Positions 55,320 through 64,000 of a DNA stretch of 64,000 bases are shown here, piece after piece; positions within the stretch are counted from its first letter, which is position 1, and each line of letters opens with the position of its first letter. The position numbers and the translations under genes are program-made. This DNA comes from Angiostrongylus vasorum. Its lineage: Eukaryota; Nematoda; Chromadorea; Rhabditida; Metastrongylidae. Under the pieces are notes generated by a model. The model saw only the letters and a list, made by a program, of their open reading frames with translations, was not told where the DNA came from and ran no database searches. Where the stretch lies: positions 620,001-684,000 of the forward strand of contig JADANN010000391.1 in assembly GCA_018806985.1 (NCBI GenBank), given 5' to 3'.

Positions 55320-56165
55320 CATTTAGTTCAGCTGCACAGTCAGTTTGGTTGTATCCTATTTACACGTGCACATCATAGCTGAAATGTGCAGCTCGGATCT
55401 CGGAAACCTGTTCCATCTTCGGCATTTGGGAGAATATATATATCGATAACTGAACACAGGCGAACCAGTCACATAATACGAAGAACGGATTACAAATGAA
55501 CAAAAACAGTACTGTACTCTACCAAAAGAGAATGCAAGTAGCTCTTTCGAAGAGTAGTCAAAGGACAGGCGCACGTGTTCGTGGCTAACGTCAACAGTCT
55601 GCTTTTGAAGATGGTGACGCTTTTAGAAATCGGAATAAGTCTCGCGTACGTCACCAAATTCGAAGCAGACCACCACTACGGAACGCATGCTGATTGTGCG
55701 AGACCGAAACGAATGCAAATTATTCGCGCTACCACTATGCGCCGGCCATCCATATATTCGAGCGAGCATACCTTCTGAAGCGTCGGTGCCTTGTCTCGGC
55801 ATATCGCTCCGAAACATTAGTGAAGCGAAGCAAACAGGGCACAATTGTGGCAGTAAGTGTTCAGTAAACAGTTTTCACTTAAGCGCTGTAGGATTGCGTT
55901 TATGAGAAGCAGTATCGTTTTCGATGCCCCACCCAGAATTGTCGAAACGAATGCCGTTGGGATCTCAAGCATATAATGAAGAAATCACTGATATCATCGA
56001 TGTAAAACTCCTTCAGATGAGGGTATTGTGCTGCCTTAGCTTGCTGACTAAACCAAACTTAGTAGGTAGTCTATACATGCTTAGTAACTTAAATCTGGAA
56101 CTCTTGCTGGGAGTAATTGTCAAAACGACCGTTATTTAACTTCGGTAATAGTGATTAACACCTTC
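55320..56165. other. Unassigned, with a GC-richer patch
   Basis: Positions 55560-55910 are less AT-rich and hold overlapping 67-73-codon frames on both strands. I cannot tell which, if any, is coding. It is adjacent to the BEL/Pao remnant and could be an upstream part of that element. Confidence 0.3.
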
Positions 56166-56169
56166 TTGG

Positions 56170-56770
56170 ATTTTTAAGCCAACACAATCTTGATGAAGAG
56201 ATTTCTTCGGCTGCCATTTCACCGTCTTCGTCTTCATTTCATCTGATGACCTGAGTCGATGATCTACAGTTGCTTGCCTTCTCGATGTGGACACTTCGTC
56301 GTTGTACCTAGGCGGATCTTCTTCAGTGGAGCACCGTTCGAATGAGGCATGTTCAGCCGGCAGTGCTCTTTATGCAGAGTGGTTGTTGGCTGCCATGATT
56401 CTCCGTTGACAGCAATTTGTTTTTCAACGGATAATCCATCGTGCAGCGGTCGGTATTGTGCTAGATAGTGCAGAGCGAATAACAAAAATAATATTTTTCA
56501 AACCGACCGTCATTTAATCTCCGTAGTAATAATGTGTCTTCTTCGATTATTAAGCTAACACGAGCTCACGAGTTATGTCAACAACAACCTATCTGTATAA
56601 AAGAGCTCTGGTAGGTAAGATTGTCTCATTCGAGCTGTGCTCCACTGAAGGATATCCACCTCAGTACGATGAAGATTATTCCACATCGAGAAGAACAACT
56701 GTGGATCATCGCCCTGGACCATCGGTTGTGTTGAAGGAAAAAAACGTCGAAGCGTTAGCCCAGTAGATGC
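56170..56770. repeat. Two R4 elements (56170-56480 and 56540-56770)
   Basis: The first begins at a TTTTTAAGCCAACAC end and includes TCGTCTTCATTTCATCTGATG. The second ends ACGTCGAAGCGTTAGCCCAG. They lie just downstream of LINE copy 2. No gene seen. Confidence 0.5.
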
Positions 56771-56839
56771 TGTTTATCAACCTCGTGATCAGGAGTTTAA
56801 ACACAAGATATTAAGCACTCCTTCATTGACAAACTAACA

Positions 56840-59800
56840 CAAAGTTGATCACCTGTATCGTCTGTAGATCCGTTGATCGTCGAGTGACTCGAGCGCGAGC
56901 CAGTAAATCTTTCACTTTCTCTGTCGCGTGCGAGAGTATCCCAATGAGTTCTGCTCACTCTAGGGAGTCGTTCAGCATCTCACATTTCTTCTAGGCTTTC
57001 CGTGAAAAACTCTGACTCGGGTCGGCAGTATTCCTGCAGCACGTTTGATATTGCGAGGAATCCAGTCACTAACGGCTCTTGTCTATCGGTTGCCATTCAT
57101 ACGCAGTACGTGTCCGGCCCACCTTATCTTCGACAATTTGGCGTACAGAGCGGCATCTTTGATTTTTACGTCGTTGGCGCAAGTCGGTGATGGATTCCTT
57201 CCCTTATTTGTGTACTCTTAGCATTGTCCTTTCGACTGCGCGCTCAATAACGCTTAGTGATCTTTCATCCTGCTTACGCAGCGACTAGGTTTTTAACGCA
57301 TGCGTTAAGGGCAGGAAGTACCGTTGAGTCGAAAAGGTGGGCACGGAGTCGGGTGTTCATCGTTTTCCTCACTACATCTTCGATGCTCTTGAAAGCTTTC
57401 CAAGCCGCTCGTTTTCTTCTGTTCAACTGTGGAGCTAAGTCGTTCAACATGTTGGTTTCCTGACCTAGATAGACATAACTGGGGCATTCGGAGATATTCG
57501 TTCCGTTGAGCGTGAATGGGGGCATAAGAAACCAATCCGTTCCTCACGAACATCGTTACTGCGAGATTTGGTCGAAGACCAATCTTCCTATAGGCTTTAT
57601 CAAAGTCGGCAAGCATTCGTTCCGCTTGGTTAATGCTTGCTGTCATAAGAACGGTGTCATCAACAAAGCGAAGATAGTGTGATTACCGACCATCTATTTT
57701 CACTTCCATATTATCCCTATTCGATTGTTCGCAAGACGTTCTGGAGGGTGGCGGTAAATAACTTTGACGAGATTCTATCGCCTGGTCTAACCCCTCTTTT
57801 GACGTCATTGTTAATATCGTTGTAGAACGGTGATATCTTCGCTGTAAAATTTTTTGTACAGCTCACGAAGAATCTTCATCTCATGAGTAGCTACTCCTTG
57901 ACTATCAAGGGACTTCCATAAGTGCTTCTATCTCAATTTAGTCGAAGGCCTTCTTTAAATGGGTGAAAGTGAGACAGAGCGGTCTTTTGTACTTTCGCGA
58001 TACTTCAAGGTGTCTTGATATCGTGTGGATGTGGACAATCATACTAAATAATTTTCGAAACCCTGCTTGTTCATATGGCTGACCTTCGTCCAGTGTTCTG
58101 TCAATCCGGTTTAGGATGACTCGAGTGAAAAATTTGTAGACGATAGACTGCAGGCAGATTGGGCGATAGTTGCCGATATCGTGTAGGTCACCATTCTTGA
58201 AGAAGAACACGATCTTGCAGGTCTTCCATTGAGTAGAGACCTTGCATTCAGACAGGTAACGTGTGAAGAGCCGAGCCAGTGTGTTTACGAGGACTGGCGG
58301 AAGGTTCTTCAGGTGTTCTGATCTTATCCTGTCCGGACCTGGTGCTGTTCGAGTTTTCACTGACGAAATGGCATGTCGGATTTTGGAAGGGGAACCGATG
58401 GTACAACATATACATCCTGCTTTATTTTATATGACGAAAAGTGAACGTGGCTGTCGAAGAGATCTGAGTAGTATTCGTGAATGATTTACTCCATCGTCTT
58501 TCTGGACGCTATAACTGTTCCGTCTGGGCGTCGGAGTGCAATCATCTTGCTCTTGTAATTGGCGAAGCTTCGGTAGGGCTTTGCGAATGCTTTTCCCAGG
58601 CTCTGCAGCTTCGACCATTACTGCTGCTCTTCTCTCTTTAAGATCTTCTTTAATCGCCCGTCTGCATTGTTTTGCAAGTTCGGACGTTAGTTCACGGTTG
58701 CCTGCCGCTCGTGCGATTCCACGCTGGCATATCAGCTCGAGTGTTTCTGGAGACAGACGTCTTTTGGTGACTTTCGAACTCTCAGCTTTCATAGCGCTAG
58801 CGTAAAGGCGTTGAATGAGCAGATCGTATTCTTCGTCGATGTTATCGACAACGGCATCTTCCCAACAGTCGATTGATGAATTGAATGAGTCCCAGATTAC
58901 GGTAGTTCTGCGACTTCGGTTTTTGAATTTGGCGGTTTTTTCTGCTTTGCGCGAGGAATAGAATCTTGCAGGAAGGACGCGATTGTCGGGTCGCGTGTAG
59001 AATTTTGAAACAACAGCGACATTGGTTAGGCAAAACCTTCTGTTTACTATGATGTGGTCTATTTCGTTATGGTACTCTCCAATGGGAGACTCCCATGTCT
59101 AGCGTTGAGTTCGCGGCTTCTGGAACAGCGAGTTACCATGGATTGTCTTGGTCGCCATGATAAACTCAGATAGCCGCTGATCCTGTTCTTTCCACTCTAA
59201 TCTATGGGTCCCAATGTGACGTTCTTCAGACCTTCTTCTCGGTCCAGTCTTGGCGTTAAAATCTCCAATGATAACTTTGAAGAATGTCTGGTCTTCTCTA
59301 TAGAACTTCTCGAAGTCCATGTAGAACGCTTCGATTTCTTCTCCGTCACAGTTTGATGTCGGCGCGTAAACGGCGAAGATTGTCAAAGCCGGTATTGATC
59401 CACATCTTTTTAATCGTAAACGTCCGATTCGAGTTGTAAGTTGTTTGAATGAATCGATGTTCATGAGTAAACTTGTGTTGACGAGAACGCCGACGCCACG
59501 CACTCCTCTACTGTCGCATGTTCCGAAGAACTGTTCTTTTCCGGTGTCACAGACAGCGTTAAATGGATGGCGTCTTCTCGTCTCGGCCAGGCCGATGACA
59601 TCGTACCTTATCCTTCTCGCTTGCATTATTAACTCTTCCATCGAGGATTCGGATGCAAGTGTACGTGCATTGTGCGTACATATCGTCACCTTAGTTATTC
59701 GCAGTCCAGGCAGCTTCCATTGGCCCTGAGATTTTAGCAGCCTCTCAGTACTCGTCCTTCCCAACGCTGCCAAAATTGGGGCTCCTTCGTGGTCAGGGGA

Positions 59801-60165
59801 ATGAGGCCCAGGCCCATTTCTTTATCTGCTTTTAGCTTTTTGACACACACGTATTGCTTGCTGATCTCTGAACATACGGAGTAGGTATACTCACAGGTAG
59901 CTTGCCAGGCTCTACCAGAGTACAGATGGAGCTTATTTGTTGGAGACGACTCCTAACCTCCTCCCATATAATTTTCTGTCACTTGAGTGCAGGCCTTTGG
60001 CCGAATACAATCCACTTAAACGAGAGCACACCCACGCACGCATGCATGAATACACCTCGCACATACAGAAAGTATGTGCCAAATCGGCGCAACAAGAACA
60101 GGGAGTCCATCCCCTATATCCATCTGCGTCTCATGGAAACACAAAGTTATAGAAAAGTTTATTAG
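56840..60165 (-). mobile_element. RTE-type LINE, copy 2 (best preserved)
   Basis: The leader lies at 60165-59780. An endonuclease frame is open for 224 codons (59773-59099): [29 protein letters not shown]. It stops at a TAG where copy 1 has TGG. Downstream frames carry the linker (58792-58427) and reverse transcriptase (58360-57938: APGPDRIRSEHL, GNYRPICL, QAGFRK). The catalytic motif is FVDD rather than FADD (about 57641-57680). The C-terminal part runs to about 57000 and the 3' end to 56840. A few frameshifts and at least one nonsense change make it inactive. RTE elements of about 3.3 kb are typical. Confidence 0.85.
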
Positions 60166-60270
60166 GCTAATAATCCAAAGTCTTCGCCTTCCTCAGAGTC
60201 GGTTGATCCGAGTCGATGGTCCACAGTCGTTTGCACCATTGATATTATCTTGTACTCTTGGATAAACTTT
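60165..60270. repeat. R4 half-element at the 5' edge of LINE copy 2
   Basis: TTAGGCTAATAATCCAAAGTC followed by TTCGCCTTCCTCAGAGTCGG and GATCCGAGTCGATGGTCCAC, the common R4 arm. It abuts the LINE leader. Confidence 0.5.
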
Positions 60271-60409
60271 TCTATTGGCCTCGTGTTTGCTTATCATTGC
60301 AAGAATACATATTGATCACTCACGGTGAGGCAAAAAGCAAAATCGGTTTTCGAACCATTGATTTGCTATGTACTAGCTGATAATGATGCCGACTGTTCTT
60401 TTGCCATCG

Positions 60410-60595
60410 GCAATCACCCGTCAACGAGATCGGTAGAACTAGCTGAGAGACAGGCGAAATGAAGGACCCGCATGGTGTGGTGGTGAACGCGTTACTCCCC
60501 GGAAAGGACAATAGCGCGTTCGCTCCTCACCGCAGACACCTGCGGTCTGGAGTTTTGCAAATATCTCAGCTTTATAAAAGTGGTTAGTATTTAAC
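60410..60595 (+). mobile_element. R1 element
   Basis: R1 core with GGTGTGGTGGTGAACGCGTT and CCGCAGACACCTGCGGTC, ending in GCAAATATCTCAGC. It lies upstream of LINE copy 2. Confidence 0.7.
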
Positions 60596-60599
60596 ACAA

Positions 60600-62845
60600 G
60601 CTGTTTGCTATGCAAACGAAGATTCACGTGTCATTTTTTCTCCTTCGGTATTATAAGGGTGGCTGCCCAGATCGAATGTCAGTTTGGCCTTTGTAGTTGT
60701 GAAGAAAGTGAATCCTTTGAAGCGTCAGATGTTGTCAATAGATAGTATAATGACAACCTTGCATTTGCTCATCGAGAAAACAGTGAACTCCTGCTGAAGT
60801 CAACGAAGTCAGCTAGATGTCTCATCTGATTAATAAATTAACATCATGTGCTTTACTTTTTATCCTTATTTAACCTTGTTAGTTCTTAATTCTCGTGTAT
60901 CGGAAAAGAAAGCGATTAGTAATGTTTCCAGCAAATCGTTAGTTTATTTGATTGTTTTTTGTCTCAAATCTCATTTCGTCGTTGTGACAAATGAAAATTC
61001 AGCGTTGTTTGTGTGTTGGCACGCCTGCTCTTCTCGCCCAGCTTGTTTGTGTAACTTGTCTGGGTTGTAGAAAACAATCAGCTTTACTGCTCTTCCACGA
61101 AGAGTTTCGTATCGCTTCCACTGTTTGATCATTAAAATTCTGCAAATAATTTTATAATAAATCTTTATATAGACTGTACAACAATAGCAACATAGGCAGC
61201 TAGTAACAACAGTGTAGGGGGCCTTGCAGATGTTCAGAAATGTGTGGGTTCATCGCTAAAGAGCAGTCGAGTTACTGCTGTTCTAGATGATCGATGATCT
61301 TGCAGAATGTTTCTACTTGGGCCAACCTGATAGAGCGGATTCAAAAGAGGCTACACTTGTAAGAGGCATAAATAGACATCACTGACGATAGTAAATTGAT
61401 TCATCTCCTTTACAATTAGGTAGTGCTTTTTCTTACCAACATCTACGCTACGAACTTCTATTGTGTCGAAGCAAAGATAACGGTTTCACATTTTCGGACG
61501 TCTTTTTTTCCATGTTTTAATTTAGCTCACACAATTCTTCCTTACGCTTTTGGCAATCAATCGATAGCTTATCCAAAACAGACAATGAGAGAGACGTAGT
61601 CCATACATAGAAGACTGTCCTTTGCACCTAATAGTTAAGAAATTCTTTTTGGGAGAACAAATTTCGTTGGTGGGAGATCGACGCTGATAAAGGGAGCAGC
61701 CACTAAAGAGACTGTTACCATCTGCGGAAAACGGAGACGTCACCACCGCTTTTTAGCATTGAAGTATTGCACGTAGGAGCATTAAAAACGATAAATCACT
61801 GCTAAGACTTGTATAGGGGAATCATTATATGGTGGTATAGTGGACGTCTTCACAGCCGTCTGTAGAAGGGTAGGCTTATGTTTCTTTATGCTATTGACGC
61901 TGTAAACATCATATTGAAACATAAGCATTACAGAATTTTTTAAAAATTGCCTCTTATGGAGCATTAACAACCTCTACAACCTCGAACTTATATAAATAGC
62001 CATTTCCCCCGGCCTCTAAAAGAAAGTTCGTAAATAGCGGCCTCTAAAGCCCAGAGATGAGCTGTAGTGTAAAGCTGATTGCTATACGGTCACTCCAATT
62101 TTCTTCAACTTTTTGCCACGCCATATTTCAAATTCGGGTGGTTGAACCTTTCTTACACAGAATTATTGCAGTTATAACGATAGAACAAGACCAACACAGA
62201 GATATCCCAGCATCACCTAAAGGCAAGGCAACCATCTAGAAAGATTGATTTGGCATTGATGGTGCTCATCACCCTGTAACTAATTAAGGGGGAGCGCATG
62301 GAACAAAATTAATAGAGTTGTTGCATGTTTGATATCGGTCTCACAAACTACGACGTGTTTCAAGAATTTTTCTTCACAAAAGGACGCTATGTTATCGTGT
62401 TGTCATTAAACATAGAACACAACCCTGAGCAAACTCGTCCCACTTCCGAATAGTGTGCACGGCAGGTGAGCAAACTCATTACGAAATCCAAAGAGATGTT
62501 AAAAGCAATGATTGCCGGAAATGCCACGCGGTTCCCTAACTACCGCTAACAGCAGTTCTTCATTTAACCTTTGTTATATTCCTACTTTCAAGAAAAAATT
62601 CTATTATGGATGAAAAAAGTTTTAGGTCAAACAGTTGAGCGTTTGGTAAGAGCACACAACCGTAACAACTTATTTACGATAATAAGAACTTACAAAAGGG
62701 TAAATTTTTAACATTTTTTCCTCGTATCAACACAGCGGAAGTTCTCTCAACAACCTTTGATTATGTGGATTATTTGAACGTGTTGCTCAAACAATGTGAC
62801 ACACTGAGAACTAAAGACTGTTTTGATGTCATACTCTTATAGAAG
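60600..62845. other. Intergenic, nothing recognised
   Basis: 2.2 kb with frames of at most 74 codons. No repeat family of this window was seen and no splice-linked coding pattern was detected. Confidence 0.45.
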
Positions 62846-62849
62846 TAGG

Positions 62850-63115
62850 GGCGTACGTGGCGGTAGTTGGAAGCGGATCCCAAATCCACACGTGGAATCG
62901 ATCCCAGCGCCCATGGCCCACCAAGCCTTGCATGCTTCTGGGGTTGGCAAATTGGTACCAGACTTGTCCGGGAGGATAGCAGCATGACGCGATTCAGCGC
63001 TATGCCACAGCGAGCCATTGTACATGTCTGATATGCGGTCAGTGGCCTTCAACGGATTTTTGTGAGGTCGAATGCATGGCACTTCAATCAAGGATTGACC
63101 AACGATAGCTAGAGC
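62850..63115 (+). mobile_element. SINE-1 copy
   Basis: Head GTACGTGGCGGTAGTTGGAAG, B-box-like GAATCGATCCC, and body GGGGTTGGCAAATTGGTACC. The 3' half is more diverged. Confidence 0.65.
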
Positions 63116-63119
63116 TAGA

Positions 63120-63600
63120 GAACTAGATTCTTTGCTATGTTTCTTCCCATTTAGGCACTTTGGCGATCTTATCCAGAGGACTGCGATCCCAAATCAAGGA
63201 TATTAGTAGCTTCTGTAAAGATGTATATGTTGCGTGAGCTAAGCGGGTTTCAATTGTTAAGGCTTTCAGTTCGAGAATTGGGATAATTGAATTGTCTTTC
63301 GGACTGAGGGCGGCGCAGTCGACTGCAGCAACATACCGACAAGATGTACAATCACTTAGACATTTAGATGGATCTTTCTTAGTTGTGTGCAGCCGAGGTA
63401 TCAACTTTCTTTTCTATGAATTCGACTACCATTCATTGTCTTCTTGGCAAACAAACACGGTGTTGTTATTAAAGGATACATTCATTCAAATACCTGATGC
63501 ATCACTGGTTTGGCCTTCTTCAAAGCATGAAAAGGTCAATTGGCAAGCAATCTACTCAGAGGAAGACTTTCATGGCCTCAGTAGATAAAACTTAGTACAT
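63120..63600 (-). mobile_element. BEL/Pao-like RNase H fragment
   Basis: Minus-strand frame 63404-63135 reads KDNSIIPILELKALTIETRL then AHATYTSLQ, like the connection between RT and RNase H in BEL/Pao Pol, where a PKLELxAL motif is typical. Flanking sequence to 63600 has no further clear motif. The 98-codon ORF on the plus strand is its shadow or chance. Confidence 0.45.
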
Positions 63601-63684
63601 AAATTTTTATGCGAATAATAGACAGCTTTTCTTAAACACTGAGTGTTTTAAGAACGATTGAGAAAAAAAGGGGGAAACAAAGAG

Positions 63685-63860
63685 CCCGCATCGTGTGGGG
63701 GTGATTAGCCCACGGAAAGGATAATAGCGGCTTCGATCCTCACAGCAGACACGTGCGGTACGGAACTTATGAATTTATGCAAACAACTGAGCATCATTGT
63801 AGCTATATTGCATATCATACCTTGCCATGAAAAAAGAATACATAGTAAATAAAAATTGAT
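63685..63860 (+). mobile_element. R1 element, diverged
   Basis: The core is weakened (CGTGTGGGGGTGATTAGCCC, GCAGACACGTGCGGTACGG) but keeps the end similar to CCTTGCCATGAAAAAAG. It is the rightmost recognisable repeat before the window edge. Confidence 0.55.
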
Positions 63861-64000
63861 TGCATACTGACCGTTTTGTTCTTTGAAAGCTTCCCATTTA
63901 TTTCATAGGGATTAGGCTCGCACTCTTAAATGGACGAGTAATGTTCTTCTGATACTAAAATATCAGCCTTAAATACTGTATGAGACCACGTGTGATTACT

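Noticed and set aside
59445..59729. 94-codon plus-strand ORF
   Set aside because: Shadow of the LINE copy 2 endonuclease frame on the other strand.

Overview
This window looks like nuclear DNA of a clade V (strongylid, hookworm-like) nematode. The DNA is AT-rich and intron-containing, with GT..AG splice sites. It is dominated by RTE-type LINEs, tRNA-derived SINEs, inverted-repeat elements and fragments of BEL/Pao and Penelope-like elements. The only host gene family I recognise is the nematode-expanded CHK kinase-like (DUF1679, ecdysteroid-kinase-like) family. The organism is inferred from these families, not from a marker gene.

All host genes recognised lie on the minus strand as a tandem paralog array. 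Gene B (exons 46610 down to 36152) can be spliced in silico into an uninterrupted nine-exon, 420-residue kinase-like protein with all intron phases agreeing. Gene A (28763 to 21693) has the same nine exons, but carries a 1-nt deletion at the start of exon 5 and 2 extra nt at the end of exon 6, so it is probably a pseudogene. Gene C keeps an intact exon 1 (9449-9309) and an exon 2 (5294-5212) with two single-base insertions; its exons 3-9 would lie beyond the left edge. Relic D (18886-18745) is an orphan exon 1 with a stop at codon 4 and a frameshift.

The paralogy covers introns and flanks as well as exons. About 5.0-15.3 kb aligns in order with about 42.8-52.8 kb, and a younger, nearly identical block pairs 17.64-18.94 kb with 45.36-46.66 kb. 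Because the blocks are paralogous, many mobile insertions can be read against an empty site: LINE copy 1 in intron 2 of gene C, a 271-bp R1 element at 4720-4990 with an 11-bp target duplication, a SINE at 47338-47713 with a 10-bp target duplication, and an R3 fragment near 46.06 kb.

Layout: 1-9.45 kb gene C introns 2 and 1 with exons 2 and 1; 9.45-17.6 kb duplicated upstream block, then LINE and BEL debris; 17.6-19.2 kb young duplication with relic exon D; 19.2-21.7 kb no gene recognised; 21.7-28.8 kb gene A; 28.8-36.1 kb intergenic, with a tandem duplication, a Penelope-like RT fragment and a LINE fragment; 36.15-46.6 kb gene B, its intron 7 filled by a decayed LINE; 46.6-52.8 kb upstream block; 52.8-64 kb repeats, BEL/Pao debris and LINE copy 2. 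I saw no CRISPR array, rRNA or canonical functional tRNA. R1, R3, R4, SINE-1 and SINE-2 are my own labels for repeat families seen within this window.
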